Shown: piece by piece, positions 42,416-51,440 of the stretch
How positions within the stretch are numbered: the stretch's first letter is position 1
Layout of the letters: each line of letters starts with the position of its first letter
Assembly (NCBI GenBank): GCA_026387795.1
Contig: JAPLLA010000017.1
Location: 30,642 to 87,403, forward strand
Length of the DNA: 56,762 nucleotides
Reading direction: 5' to 3'
DNA from: Candidatus Saganbacteria bacterium
Lineage (GTDB): Bacteria > Margulisbacteria > WOR-1 > JAPLLA01
Notes under the pieces: generated by a model
What the model was told of the DNA's origin: nothing
Database searches by the model: none
What the model saw: only the letters and a program-made list of their open reading frames with translations
Translations under genes and position numbers: made by a program

Positions 42416-43612
42416 TTAACTGCTCCCCTTCACCTTCCCCGCAAACTGCTTCCCAAACTCAAAACACGCAGCTAATTCTGATTCACTTGGAGCAAATCTC
42501 ACGGTCTGCGCAGGCATAACGATCTGCATCCCGGACAGCGTAAGTTGTTCTTCAATGGCTTTGGTTGCTCCCCCAGCCCATCCATAGGATCCAAACGCAG
42601 CCCCCACTCTTGCGCGGGGCTTGAGTCCTTTGAGCTCCTCCAAAAGCGGGACCACTCCTGCCAGCAAATCATTGTTTACAGTTGAAGAACCCAGGATAAA
42701 CCCTTTTGAAAAAACAATTTCTTTGATCAAGTCGCTTAATGGTGTTTCGGAAATTTTTGAAACGAACACCGGAACCCCTGCACTAGCCACTCCTTCTGCA
42801 ATTGCTTTAGCCATTTTCTTGGTACTGTCCCAAATTGTTTCGTAGAGGACTACCACTTTTTCTTCTGCCCAACCCCCTGACCATTTAAGATAAAATTGGA
42901 TGAGTTTATCCAAATCTTTTCTCCAAATTGCACCGTGGCTTGGAGCAATGATTTTAGGTGTAACCCCCAACGGAGCCAATTCTTCTATTTTCTTTGGGAT
43001 CAACCTGCTTAACGGGTAAAGAATGTTTGCATAATACTTTTTCAATTCTTCTTCCAGGATCGCTGGATCAATTTCATCGGCAAAGCGCTGGGAAGAGGCT
43101 AAGTGCTCCCCAAAAGCATCATTTGGAAACAAGATTTGGTCTTCTACTGCATAGGTAAACATGCTGTCCGGCCAATGAAGCATTGGGGCTTCGATGAATT
43201 TCAGGTTTCTCTTGCCCAGGTTGAGGGTATCTCCGGTTTTAACTACCTGAAAATCCCATTTGTCAGAATAATACTTACTTAAACCTTCTTTCCCTTTTCC
43301 GCTGCAGATAACTTTTGCTTTGGGGTTAATATTTAACATTGCCGGAAGGGACCCAGAGTGGTCGGGCTCTGTATGGTTGGATATTATATAATGTATGTCC
43401 TTGGGATCGATGATTTTGCCAATCCGTTCAAGCATTTCCCCTGCAAAAGAGTCACGGACTGTATCAATTAAAGTCGGTTTTTCATCCAGGATTAAGTAAG
43501 CATTATAAGTAGTGCCTCGAGGTATGTGGTAAGTACTCCCATGAAATTCCCTTACTTCCCAATCGATTGCCCCAACCCAATATACGTTTTCCGCTATTTT
43601 TACTGGTTCCAT
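42416..43612 (-). CDS. A-type flavoprotein (flavodiiron, FprA/FDP family)
   Basis: 398 residues, the normal two-domain FDP. The metallo-beta-lactamase-like domain carries the di-iron motif NHTEPDHSGSLP, then LHWPDSM, FPNDAFGEH and PSHGAIW. The flavodoxin domain follows (VVLYETIWDSTKKMAKAIAEG, GSSTVNNDLL, FGSYGWAGGA). These enzymes reduce O2 or NO to harmless products in anaerobes, with electrons from rubredoxin or similar, which suggests an anaerobic or microaerobic life. It lacks C-terminal rubredoxin or flavin-reductase modules. A minus-strand TATAAT box lies at 43639-43644. Confidence 0.93.
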   Translation of the reverse strand: MEPVKIAENVYWVGAIDWEVREFHGSTYHIPRGTTYNAYLILDEKPTLIDTVRDSFAGEMLERIGKIIDPKDIHYIISNHTEPDHSGSLPAMLNINPKAKVICSGKGKEGLSKYYSDKWDFQVVKTGDTLNLGKRNLKFIEAPMLHWPDSMFTYAVEDQILFPNDAFGEHLASSQRFADEIDPAILEEELKKYYANILYPLSRLIPKKIEELAPLGVTPKIIAPSHGAIWRKDLDKLIQFYLKWSGGWAEEKVVVLYETIWDSTKKMAKAIAEGVASAGVPVFVSKISETPLSDLIKEIVFSKGFILGSSTVNNDLLAGVVPLLEELKGLKPRARVGAAFGSYGWAGGATKAIEEQLTLSGMQIVMPAQTVRFAPSESELAACFEFGKQFAGKVKGSS

Positions 43613-43656
43613 AAAAACCTCCCTTCATTAAGGATTTAATTATAATCTAACCTGCT

Positions 43657-43685
43657 GTGAAATTCTTCTCTCTTTTTTACGAAGT
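43657..43685 (+). promoter_or_regulatory. Sigma-28-like promoter of the aminopeptidase gene (weaker member)
   Basis: GTGAAA (43657-43662), 15 bp, TACGAAGT (43678-43685). The -35 is typical; the -10 keeps CGA but not the final TAA. It lies 22 bases before the TTG start. Confidence 0.5.
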
Positions 43686-43706
43686 ATATAAAGAGGAGCG
43701 ATCATC

Positions 43707-44819
43707 TTGTCCATTCATATCTTTAGAGAAAAACCCATAGGCTTGGGCCCTTTTTATCATAAACCTCCAGAAGAGGTCCCTCCTACTGGAAGAGTTAGAG
43801 GAGGAGCCAAGGTTGGCCCTGCATTACTAAAAGAAAAAGCAAAAGAAGCCTTGCTTAGGCTTCCACAATTAAAACCCACAGAAAAGGTTTGTGTCATTTA
43901 TGATTCGGAAACCGCTGCAGTAGCCGAGGCTTTTATGGCTGCTGGCAGAGAGATTGGGAGCAAAGCAATTTTTTATAAATTAACAGAAGGAGTAGCCCGG
44001 TTAGAAGACCCTGCGCTATTATCTTTTATCGACGGCAGCTCTTCTTGCGTGTTTATAAATGCTTTTACAGAAAAAACCGGAGAATCTCCGCAAAGGATGG
44101 CTTTGCTAGGTAAAGAATATTCCCACCCGGAAGCACGTATGATACATTGCCCAGGCATAACCCCCCAAACTCTTAGTTTGGACTTGGATTATGATGCCAT
44201 GGTAGCAAGAGCACGCAAGATCATGCCTTTGCTTGCAGAAGCGGAAGAAGTAGAAATATCCACTGCCAGCAGAACTTCTTTCAGGCTTAAAATCAGCGGC
44301 AGACCGGTTGTAACTGAATTCAGGGAAATCCACCCGGATAGAAGAAGATTTGATTTGCCGCTGGGAGAAGTGTTTTGCGCCCCAATCGAAGAGAGTGGAA
44401 ACGGTGTTTTGGTGGTGGATGGGACCATTGGCGAATTTGGGATCCCCTCTCCACCATTAAGGATAACCGTAGTAAATGGACATATTGATTTTGCCCAACT
44501 GGAAAAAGACAATCCTTCTTATCCCCGCCTAGCCGAACTTATAACCCAGCTTAAGATTGATCGCTGCGCCTCTATCCTGGCAGAATTTGGGATTGGACTG
44601 CTTGGCCCCCACCCCCTAAGCGGTCATATTGTAGTAGACGAAAAATGCTTAGAAACCATCCATATTGCTTTTGGGAAAAACTACCAGCCAGCACAATTGG
44701 GCGGGAAAAATGTTTCGGAGGTACATCGTGATTTTGTAATTGCAAAGCCTACTGTAGTTCTCGTTATGAAAGATGGTTCCAGGCTTGTACTTCTCAAGGA
44801 TGGAAAACTACAAGTCTAA
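43707..44819 (+). CDS. M29/AmpS-like metallo-aminopeptidase (COG2309-type)
   Basis: 370 residues without signal peptide. The C-terminal half matches thermophilic aminopeptidases of family M29: LPLGEVFCAPIEESGNGVL with a metal-ligand Glu, LAEFGIGLLGPHPL, VDEKCLETIHIAFGKN with Glu and His ligands, and GGKNVSEVHRDFVI with His and Asp. The enzyme should remove N-terminal residues from peptides in the cytosol. Start TTG 43707 is supported by GAGGAG 8 bases upstream. With the neighbouring amino-acid dehydrogenase and PLP lyase it would form a peptide and amino-acid catabolic set. Confidence 0.8.
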   Translation: MSIHIFREKPIGLGPFYHKPPEEVPPTGRVRGGAKVGPALLKEKAKEALLRLPQLKPTEKVCVIYDSETAAVAEAFMAAGREIGSKAIFYKLTEGVARLEDPALLSFIDGSSSCVFINAFTEKTGESPQRMALLGKEYSHPEARMIHCPGITPQTLSLDLDYDAMVARARKIMPLLAEAEEVEISTASRTSFRLKISGRPVVTEFREIHPDRRRFDLPLGEVFCAPIEESGNGVLVVDGTIGEFGIPSPPLRITVVNGHIDFAQLEKDNPSYPRLAELITQLKIDRCASILAEFGIGLLGPHPLSGHIVVDEKCLETIHIAFGKNYQPAQLGGKNVSEVHRDFVIAKPTVVLVMKDGSRLVLLKDGKLQV

Positions 44820-44843
44820 TTCCCCAAAAAAAATCGTTCCAAA

Positions 44844-44872
44844 CTGAAATTTTCTAAAGCCCCAAACGATAA
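44844..44872 (+). promoter_or_regulatory. Sigma-28-like promoter of the dehydrogenase-PLP enzyme unit
   Basis: CTGAAA (44844-44849), 15 bp, AACGATAA (44865-44872). It is followed by a 60-base leader and AAAAGGAGGA before ATG 44933. Confidence 0.7.
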
Positions 44873-44932
44873 AACTATAGCCAATGAGCTCCCAGAGTTT
44901 ATTAGCTTTTTTGTTTTAAAAGGAGGATTTTT

Positions 44933-46339
44933 ATGTCTAGTTTTGAACTATTGGGTGGAGGGGGAACAGCAAGATTAAGATATGAGCTTCAAAAACACTC
45001 TCCGGTTACTACTTTACTAAGGGATTCTATGTTGTCCAATTGGAGCGAAATTGCTTTTCAAGTTGGCCAGCGTCTTACTTTCGGCAAAAAAGGTCTCCCG
45101 GCTTTTGTTTCGGACCAATTGCATCAAGCAGGTCTTCGTTTGGCTTCTCCGGATGTTTTGGAAATCCCCAGCAGCGGAATACACGTTGGCGGCGGCATAT
45201 GGATTAGACGTGTTATGCCTGAGTCTCTTGGAGAAGTTTCGCGTCCGTATTTTGAACATGTGCGGTTGTTTGAGATTCTTGGTCCGCGCATTAAAGGTGA
45301 GCCTGGGCTGCATGCATTTATTGGCGTGCATTCAATGATGGCGGTTAATGGGAGGCCCTGGTGCATTGGGGGAACTAGGATGAGAGGAGATTATGCATCC
45401 GTAGATGAAGCGGCCAGAGATGTGCTGCGTCTTTCCCGTGCTATGACTTATAAATGCGCTGCTGCAGGAATCCCGATTGGCGGCGGCAAATGCGACATTA
45501 TGTTTGACCCAAAATCTCCGCACCGAGATCTGGTCATTAAACAATTTGCCCTGGCTTTGGAATATTTAAAAGTAATCTTTACCGGGCAGGACATGAACAT
45601 TTCTCCCAGAGACGCTGTTAATATGGCTTTAGTAGCCCAACATTCAATTATTGGCCCATCTGATCTGTCTATGGGAGGAATTCCACCTACCCCACCTACT
45701 GCTAAAGGGGTTTTTCTGGCAATTAAAAAAGCTGCGGAGCTAAAAGGAATCGCTATGGATAAACTCGCTATAGCATTGCAAGGTTTGGGAGGCGTTGGCG
45801 GGAATTTAATCCCATATCTTTTGGAAGCAGGCGTAAAAATAGTTGCTACCGATGCAAAACCCGAAACCAGAGCAGCCATGAAAGAAAAGTTTGGAGGGAA
45901 AATTTCTGTTTTAGATAATCCGGATGATATTTATGCTGTAAAAGCGGATGTGTTTTCCCCTTGTGCCAGAGAAGATGTGCTAAACGATGACACTATCCCC
46001 AGAATCATTGCTGCAGGAGTAAAACTGGTCATTGGCGCCGCAAACAATCCTCTAAGGGACGATGTAAAACACGCGGAAATGTTAAGAGATGCGGGAATTT
46101 TGTATTTTCGGGACTTTGTAGTCAATGGCGGAGGACTCATGGGAGTTGCTTCCGGAGTTATGCGGTTTGATCCTATGCAAAGAGTAGAAACTATTTCCAG
46201 GTCAACCGAAAGATTGCACCAGTTTATGACTAGGGAAGGTTTAACCGGCCACGAAGCAGGAGAAAGATTGGCAGAAGAGCAGCTGGCACAGTGGAACCGG
46301 TTTGCACAGTTTGGCTGGCAGGGGCCAGAGGTTGGGTAA
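44933..46339 (+). CDS. Glu/Leu/Phe/Val-type amino-acid dehydrogenase
   Basis: 468 residues, longer than typical leucine dehydrogenase (about 365) by an N-terminal extension of about 90. The catalytic domain reads GGTRMRGDYASVDEAARDVL, LSRAMTYKCAAAGIPIGGGK with the catalytic Lys region, and TGQDMNISPRD. The NAD domain has ALQGLGGVGGNLIPYLLEAG and IGAANNPL. It catalyses reversible oxidative deamination of a (probably branched-chain or aromatic) amino acid. It is followed 57 bases later by the PLP enzyme, separated by a hairpin repeat. Confidence 0.85.
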   Translation: MSSFELLGGGGTARLRYELQKHSPVTTLLRDSMLSNWSEIAFQVGQRLTFGKKGLPAFVSDQLHQAGLRLASPDVLEIPSSGIHVGGGIWIRRVMPESLGEVSRPYFEHVRLFEILGPRIKGEPGLHAFIGVHSMMAVNGRPWCIGGTRMRGDYASVDEAARDVLRLSRAMTYKCAAAGIPIGGGKCDIMFDPKSPHRDLVIKQFALALEYLKVIFTGQDMNISPRDAVNMALVAQHSIIGPSDLSMGGIPPTPPTAKGVFLAIKKAAELKGIAMDKLAIALQGLGGVGGNLIPYLLEAGVKIVATDAKPETRAAMKEKFGGKISVLDNPDDIYAVKADVFSPCAREDVLNDDTIPRIIAAGVKLVIGAANNPLRDDVKHAEMLRDAGILYFRDFVVNGGGLMGVASGVMRFDPMQRVETISRSTERLHQFMTREGLTGHEAGERLAEEQLAQWNRFAQFGWQGPEVG

Positions 46340-46340
46340 A

Positions 46341-46381
46341 GTCTCTCAACTCGTCCCGGCAAGCCGGGCCTCGCTCGAGAC
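46341..46381. repeat. Palindromic repeat between dehydrogenase and PLP gene
   Basis: The inner stem CCCGGC/GCCGGG (46355-46368) sits inside outer arms GTCTC and GAGAC. There is no T-run. It resembles the other intergenic palindromes of the window and might act as a processing or stability hairpin. Confidence 0.5.
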
Positions 46382-46396
46382 AAGGAGGAAAAGAAA

Positions 46397-47845
46397 ATGG
46401 GTGGAACAGGCAGAGTGGTTACTCCAGGAAGAATAGATATTCCAGCAGCAGAGGTTAGGAGGTTTGGTTTAGGGCACATTATAAAAGTGGCCAGGCAGGA
46501 AGCTATCAACCGGGTTATTGGACCGCAAGCACATTGGTATCCAGGCTCCATGCCTTTTTGCACAGAAAGCGCTTTTGAGTTTTTAGAGGTTGAGCAACGC
46601 GTTGCAGAAGCAGCACAAAGACAAGGCGCAACAGAAGTAGGTGCAGATGCATTTGCAAATTTCAGCCTCCCGGACGGAGAACTTGGCCACCATTATATTT
46701 ACCAAAGATTAGACGGACCAAACGACACAGCCTTAAAAAGAACCATTGCAAAAGCATTAAGCATTATTAACTATGGGAAAAACATCCTTGCAGTAGTATT
46801 TAATAACGGCATGTCGGGTTTTACCGCTATGTTCCGCTTGTTGCGACCCGGAGATATTCTCTTTTACCATCCAGTATGTTATGGCTGTACAAAAAACGAG
46901 ATCGTATCAGGTCTCCCATTATTGGGCATAAAAACTCAACCAGAAAAATTTGAGAACTTAAGCACTTTTAGGCACGCCCTCTTAACTACCAAAAAAGCCA
47001 GAATGGTTTTTTTGGAAACGGAACTAAATCCCCTTATGCATATCCCTCCTCTGGAAGAGATCGGAGCCATGATTGAAGAGGTTAATGCAAAGCGAATTGC
47101 AAAAGGATGGCGCCCCATAATCGTATTTGTTGATAACACTTTCCCAACCTTTGCAAATATGAATCCCTTGGGCATACCAGGAATACACATAGAATTAGAA
47201 AGCATGACCAAGTTTGTTGCCGGGGATGGGGAAAATATGGGCTGTTTTGTTGCTATTGATGCCGACCATGATTTCAGATTAGGCCCGGAAGATTACGGGA
47301 CACTTTACCAGGCACTCATGATGAGACAAAAAGACTTGGGGCTCTCTATGTCCCCCTTTCCAGCTTGGGATTTATTAAGAAGATTGCCGAGCATGGAAAT
47401 GCGCAGAAGCTGGGTACAAGCAAATGCACAAAAAGTAGCCGAGTTTTTAAAACATCATCCAAAAGTAGCCAGTGTTAATTATCCCGGAATGATGGAAGAT
47501 AATGCGCAAAACGATCGTGCACATCGTTTGATGGTTGATGAACAAGGAAACTTTGCCCCCGGCTATCTGGTTTATTTCGTTCTTAAGGGCGAGGGGGAAG
47601 AAGCAAAAGAGAATGCAAGAAAACTCCTCAATTGGCTTAGCGTAAACACCTCTATAAGGGTAAAAGTCAGCTTTGGTCAACAAGAAACACTAATAGAGGT
47701 CCCCTCCCTTATGACCCACTCTTCTTATTCTCTTAATGAGCTATTGGCCGCAGATATAGATCCAGGCGGAATCCGTCTGGCCATGGGGTGGGAAGATGCG
47801 TCATATGTTATGTATGCACTAGAAGAGGGATTAAAGCAGATTTAA
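46397..47845 (+). CDS. Cys/Met-metabolism PLP-dependent enzyme (methionine gamma-lyase/trans-sulfuration type)
   Basis: 482 residues; typical members have about 390-430, and the extra length is mostly N-terminal. Fold-type I features are YQRLDGPNDTALKRTIA, NNGMSGFTAMFRLLRPGD, IVFVDNTFPTF, and the PLP lysine in ELESMTKFVAGDGE, where the family normally has S-x-T-K. HSSYS near the end matches the substrate-Arg region. A lyase acting on a sulfur amino acid is likely, but the side chains that set specificity were not resolved. The ribosome site AAGGAGGAAAAG precedes ATG. It should be expressed with the upstream dehydrogenase. Confidence 0.82.
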   Translation: MGGTGRVVTPGRIDIPAAEVRRFGLGHIIKVARQEAINRVIGPQAHWYPGSMPFCTESAFEFLEVEQRVAEAAQRQGATEVGADAFANFSLPDGELGHHYIYQRLDGPNDTALKRTIAKALSIINYGKNILAVVFNNGMSGFTAMFRLLRPGDILFYHPVCYGCTKNEIVSGLPLLGIKTQPEKFENLSTFRHALLTTKKARMVFLETELNPLMHIPPLEEIGAMIEEVNAKRIAKGWRPIIVFVDNTFPTFANMNPLGIPGIHIELESMTKFVAGDGENMGCFVAIDADHDFRLGPEDYGTLYQALMMRQKDLGLSMSPFPAWDLLRRLPSMEMRRSWVQANAQKVAEFLKHHPKVASVNYPGMMEDNAQNDRAHRLMVDEQGNFAPGYLVYFVLKGEGEEAKENARKLLNWLSVNTSIRVKVSFGQQETLIEVPSLMTHSSYSLNELLAADIDPGGIRLAMGWEDASYVMYALEEGLKQI

Positions 47846-47877
47846 TTTTCGCATATTCAGATTTGCCGATAGAGTCT

Positions 47878-49200
47878 TTATAAAAACTCATGCGCAGGCA
47901 AGCCGGGATCCTTGATTACCATTGCCATGATTTTTTCTGCATCCACCTCCGGCATAGCCAAAAGCAACCTCAAAACATTTTCTGACAAAGAAGCCGAAGT
48001 CGTAGTGAAAAGGCTGTCTGTACCCAAAACTACTTTTACCCCTCTCCCCAACCAATAAAATAAAGGCAAGTTACGATATCTGCTCACTTGGACCGCTCCA
48101 TTATCCCACCTCTTTTTTCTGGCTGTAACCGCAGGACAAACCTCCATTGTTATATCGTTTGCAATAATATCTTGTAACATAGCCTGCATTTCAGCATTAA
48201 ATCGGGGAGGAAGTAGTTTATCTTGCAATCCTCTTGGCGCCAACAAAGGATAGGGTGACAATAGATATCCATGCCCTATCCTAAACCTGTGTTCAGGATA
48301 ATCCATTTTCAGCCCAATAATAACATCCAAGAATTTTCGAAAGTATCGATAATGTTTAGCATAATATTTTTCACGGTCGCACGGAAATTTTAGCTCTTCT
48401 AATTTCCCGGCTCGATTACTCGGATCACCAAGATGAACAGTTACTAAAAATCGTTCTGCCCAACCTAATTGCAAAACCCTTCTTAAGGCTTCTCCCCACT
48501 TTTGCGGTGATTGGCCCTTGTCTTTAACAGCATATTCCGGACCACTAATATCAATACCTCCAATTAAACCAGCATGACTAGAGCGATGCAGTTGCCCCAT
48601 CGCTGCAATTACAGCTTCGCGGTTATTGTACCCCACAATTTTATTTTCTTTCCCTCTATTGAAACTGGGGATTAATCTTACTTGTGCCCCCCTCTCTTGA
48701 ACAATTGGGGCAGCTGCAGCATCCGCAAACCATTCAAGAGAAGTGGCAACCGTTGTTTCCAATTCGGATAAAGAATAAGGGCCTTTGCCTAATAATTTTA
48801 TTGGGGACATCGGATTCAATCTTAAGCCAAATCCAACAATTTGATCGCTTTCTAATATTGTGGCAACGGCATTTGCAATGGCTAGCCTTAACAATTTGGG
48901 AGTATCGAGATGGTCGTCTCTCGCCCAATCATGCAGATATTGATTTCGGCTTACGACAGGTTTATTGGGATCTTGTAATCGTGCCTCTAATTTCTTTTTA
49001 ATTTCTTCATCTTCCGTCTTTCCATTAAATTCCCCCGCAAGAAACCGTTCAGATATGGCGCAAGTTAAATGCACATGATGATCAACTTTTGGAATTCCTC
49101 TTAAATGTTGCAACAAAGGGCGGCACTCTTTCTTTGACGGAAAGCGATCCTGCAATAATCTTGGTGATTGTCGCAATTCTGCAAGCCCTGGTAAATACAT
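47878..49200 (-). CDS. Adenosine-deaminase-like metal-dependent hydrolase
   Basis: 440 residues without signal peptide. Amidohydrolase landmarks of the ADA family appear in order: PKVDHHVHLTC (metal HxH), FLVTVHLGD (His), RFRIGHGYLL, MEVCPAVTARK (where ADA has EVCPTSN) and VVLGTDSLFTTT (Asp; ADA has TDDP). The substrate may be adenosine or a related purine. It is driven by a sigma-28-like promoter at 49225. SD AGGAGA precedes ATG 49200. It converges on the PLP gene. Confidence 0.8.
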   Translation of the reverse strand: MYLPGLAELRQSPRLLQDRFPSKKECRPLLQHLRGIPKVDHHVHLTCAISERFLAGEFNGKTEDEEIKKKLEARLQDPNKPVVSRNQYLHDWARDDHLDTPKLLRLAIANAVATILESDQIVGFGLRLNPMSPIKLLGKGPYSLSELETTVATSLEWFADAAAAPIVQERGAQVRLIPSFNRGKENKIVGYNNREAVIAAMGQLHRSSHAGLIGGIDISGPEYAVKDKGQSPQKWGEALRRVLQLGWAERFLVTVHLGDPSNRAGKLEELKFPCDREKYYAKHYRYFRKFLDVIIGLKMDYPEHRFRIGHGYLLSPYPLLAPRGLQDKLLPPRFNAEMQAMLQDIIANDITMEVCPAVTARKKRWDNGAVQVSRYRNLPLFYWLGRGVKVVLGTDSLFTTTSASLSENVLRLLLAMPEVDAEKIMAMVIKDPGLPAHEFL

Positions 49201-49224
49201 CGATTATTCTCCTGTCTATTATTA

Positions 49225-49253
49225 TTATCGCCTAATTTTTGCTATAATTTCAA
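49225..49253 (-). promoter_or_regulatory. Sigma-28-like promoter of the ADA-like gene, overlapping an opposing TATAAT
   Basis: On the minus strand, TTGAAA, 15 bp, GGCGATAA (49232-49225). The plus-strand TATAAT at 49243-49248 shares bases with its -35 box and serves the gene at 49259. Confidence 0.7.
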
Positions 49254-49258
49254 CGAGT

Positions 49259-49753
49259 ATGTTAAATAAAATAGTAGAAAAAACCCACAACTGGCAAACC
49301 AGATTCAGCTTTGGATCAACTTCCGCAATCATTACAGGACTTGCTTTAATGGCTGGGCTACATTCGGAACCCAACGCAAAAATAAGCATTATCGGGGGGA
49401 TCTTGGTCATTGCCCTAGCAGACAACATTTCGGATTCTTTTGGCATTCATATCTATCAGGAATCGGAAAAAATCGAAACCAGAGAAGTTTGGACTTCTAC
49501 TATTTTCAATTTTATTGCCAGGCTCATTGTTTCTTTGAGTTTTATAGCTTTGCTATGGCTCTTGCCACTAAACACAGCAATAATTTCCTCACTTATTTGG
49601 GGATTAATGCTTCTGGCCATGATCAGCTACATGGTCGCTAAAAATGAATCAGCTAACCCTTATTTATCCGTCCTAACCCATCTTCTGATCGCGGTCGGAG
49701 TAATCTTTTTAAGCAATCTGGTAGGCGACTTGCTTATCAACCGGTTTGGCTAA
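49259..49753 (+). CDS. VIT1/CCC1-like membrane protein
   Basis: 164 residues with about four hydrophobic helices. The first half contains FSFGSTSAIITGLALMAGL and GGILVIALADNISDSFGIHI followed by YQESE, a pattern like VIT/CCC1 iron/manganese transporters. It is shorter than most family members (about 230) and lacks the metal-binding cytosolic loop. A TATAAT at 49243 lies 10 bases before ATG 49259, so the mRNA is nearly leaderless. Transport of a divalent cation is suggested by family only. Confidence 0.65.
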   Translation: MLNKIVEKTHNWQTRFSFGSTSAIITGLALMAGLHSEPNAKISIIGGILVIALADNISDSFGIHIYQESEKIETREVWTSTIFNFIARLIVSLSFIALLWLLPLNTAIISSLIWGLMLLAMISYMVAKNESANPYLSVLTHLLIAVGVIFLSNLVGDLLINRFG

Positions 49754-49775
49754 TGAATATCAGCTTTTGATGAAT

Positions 49776-50462
49776 TTATTCCTCAATCTCGAGTTTAAAC
49801 AGAGTATTGTCCAGAAACCTTGGGCTGCGAAATAATACTTTGGGAAGCAGGTCCGGCTTGAATGGATATCCAAGGAAAGGTTCATTATCGCATAGCGGGA
49901 GTTCTGCTCTCCTGCCTTGCTGGTCAGTTACATTGCCCCACAAATATCCTCCTTTTATTGGATAAAATTCCAGCCTCACATTCGCCGGTAAACCTCGACC
50001 AAGCACAGAAACAATTTGGACCATCTGAAAATCAGTTAAAGCCCTGCCGGGTAAATGCCATTCATTTGGGTCGCAATAATCTTCAACCGTGACTTCTGAA
50101 ACCCCGTGCCTTGCCTGGTTTACATCTACTAAGTTTGTATCTTCAGAAACTGCAGCTAATAATTTTTCATCTTCTTTCAAATTCTCGTTTATCGGAGTAA
50201 ACACAATAATAAGTTGCTCTCTTTGAATATTTACTAGCCATACCGGTTGCCCATTTCCCCTCCACGTATTACTCTTTGGGGTTAGATCGAGCGGGTATTT
50301 TACCCCGGAAGCGTCAATCCTATCGCGGATTGCAATTTGCCCAGTACTGGATAAAGCCATTAAGTTCCTATGCAAATTTCCGGGCGCCCCTTTTACCATG
50401 CCAGAGGTGCCAGGTTCTAAATATAAAGTCGAATAAGCGGCTCTTCCATTTACAATATACAT
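49776..50462 (-). CDS. Orphan protein of unknown function
   Basis: 228 residues, no signal peptide or membrane segment. The sequence is strand-rich with many Pro, Asn and aromatic residues (MYIVNGRAAYSTLYLEPG at the start, GGYLWGNVTDQQGRRAEL later), suggesting a compact beta fold. No motif was recognised. It has its own sigma-28-like promoter at 50480 with a one-base weaker -10 box and a weak ribosome site (AAGGA). It is divergent from a relic tsaD start at 50514, the same arrangement as the 761-residue gene beside the real tsaD. Confidence 0.65.
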   Translation of the reverse strand: MYIVNGRAAYSTLYLEPGTSGMVKGAPGNLHRNLMALSSTGQIAIRDRIDASGVKYPLDLTPKSNTWRGNGQPVWLVNIQREQLIIVFTPINENLKEDEKLLAAVSEDTNLVDVNQARHGVSEVTVEDYCDPNEWHLPGRALTDFQMVQIVSVLGRGLPANVRLEFYPIKGGYLWGNVTDQQGRRAELPLCDNEPFLGYPFKPDLLPKVLFRSPRFLDNTLFKLEIEE

Positions 50463-50479
50463 ACAATATCCTTGGTATG

Positions 50480-50508
50480 TTTTCGTTCATTATTTGTTAT
50501 AATTTCAA
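50480..50508 (-). promoter_or_regulatory. Sigma-28-like promoter of the 228-residue orphan gene
   Basis: On the minus strand, TTGAAA, 15 bp, AACGAAAA. As at 49243, a plus-strand TATAAT (50498-50503) overlaps the -35 side. Confidence 0.55.
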
Positions 50509-50513
50509 TAATT

Positions 50514-50546
50514 ATGATGGTTTTTTCTATTGAAACATCGTGCGAG
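50514..50546 (+). pseudogene. Relic 5' end of tsaD (copy A)
   Basis: About 11 codons starting ATG ATG (50514) encode MMVFSIETSCE, matching the conserved ILAIETSCD start of TsaD. Homology stops at 50546, where palindromic repeats begin; the frame closes at 50594. The TATAAT at 50498 lies at the same place as in copy B. Confidence 0.6.
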
Positions 50547-50554
50547 CAACACTT

Positions 50555-50632
50555 ACCTGCCTGCCGACAGGCAGGTCCGCCGAAGTCCCGGTAAAACCGG
50601 GACGAAGGCGGAAACACATCGGCAGATTTTTG
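50555..50632. repeat. Compound palindromic repeat, copy 1 (left of the 234-residue gene)
   Basis: Hairpin ACCTGCCTG-CCGA-CAGGCAGGT (50555-50576) is followed by a 54-base unit (50579-50632) whose core is GTCCCGGTAAAACCGGGAC within GCC-GAA/GAA-GGC arms. The 54-base unit recurs in direct orientation at 51441-51494. Confidence 0.75.
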
Positions 50633-50634
50633 AC

Positions 50635-51339
50635 CTACTTCTTTACCAAGATGCTGAAACTGTCCGAAGTTGCTGGCCCACCATCAACAACAGGGAAACT
50701 AACCTCCCTAAGCATCTGAGTTGTATATCCCCTTTTGCTAAGCTCGGTATTAACTCCAGGAACACAACCCATAGTAGGATCCCCCCAAAAATATGACAAA
50801 TAAAACAGTTCACCAAAGCAAGAAATACGCGATACTCCTAAGGACAGCAATACCTGCCCGAAATGGTCCCATTTCTTTTGCTTAAATGATTCCTTTTCTG
50901 GAGAAGAATCTGACCACTCGCTTAGCCCGGAAGGGTTAGGCAAATTAAATATTGAATCATGAGGCGTTGGCCCTTTATATTCTGTATCAATTAACACTAT
51001 TTTTTGTTGAAGAGTAAGATTGCCAAGCCATTTCTCGACCTCAATGCGGTAACCAGATTGAACAAATACAAACAGCGGAATATGGGGACGGCTCATCAAA
51101 TATCGGATCATTTTTTCTTGATATGATTGATAATGCGTATCGCAAAGACGCGCTCCACCAAGGATTTCATCTCCGACTTTTTTTGCTCCTCCATAAGCTA
51201 CTGTAAAAAGGGGGTGAACCAAAACATCTATTTCTCCCCCACTTTTTCGGATTGCAGTTTTAAGCTTACCATGTAAAGCTCTATTGAATAGTTCATTATT
51301 GGGAACAAAGGTTCTAAACTCTAATTTAACTATATCCAT
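50635..51339 (-). CDS. Orphan protein of unknown function bracketed by direct repeats
   Basis: 234 residues without signal peptide. The N-terminal part (KLEFRTFVPNNELFNRALHG, KTAIRKSGGEIDVLVHPLF) and a central VFVQSGYRIEVEKWLGNLTLQQ with IVLIDTEYKG suggest an alpha/beta fold, perhaps Rossmann-like, and a later SLGVSRISCFGELFYLSYF may be a further core strand and helix. No family was assigned. SD GGAGGA precedes ATG and a strong sigma-28-like promoter lies at 51393. The coding region plus promoter lies between two 54-base direct repeats; its TAG stop is 2 bases from the left copy. Confidence 0.7.
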   Translation of the reverse strand: MDIVKLEFRTFVPNNELFNRALHGKLKTAIRKSGGEIDVLVHPLFTVAYGGAKKVGDEILGGARLCDTHYQSYQEKMIRYLMSRPHIPLFVFVQSGYRIEVEKWLGNLTLQQKIVLIDTEYKGPTPHDSIFNLPNPSGLSEWSDSSPEKESFKQKKWDHFGQVLLSLGVSRISCFGELFYLSYFWGDPTMGCVPGVNTELSKRGYTTQMLREVSFPVVDGGPATSDSFSILVKK

Positions 51340-51392
51340 TCTAATCCTCCGGCAATATCAAATACTACTTAAATCCAATCCCCTATATTCCT

Positions 51393-51421
51393 TTATCGTT
51401 AACTTTCAACCGATATTTCAC
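51393..51421 (-). promoter_or_regulatory. Sigma-28-like promoter of the 234-residue orphan gene
   Basis: On the minus strand, GTGAAA, 15 bp, AACGATAA (51400-51393). It is inside the repeat-bracketed segment. Confidence 0.7.
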
Positions 51422-51440
51422 CATAAAGACATGCATATTC

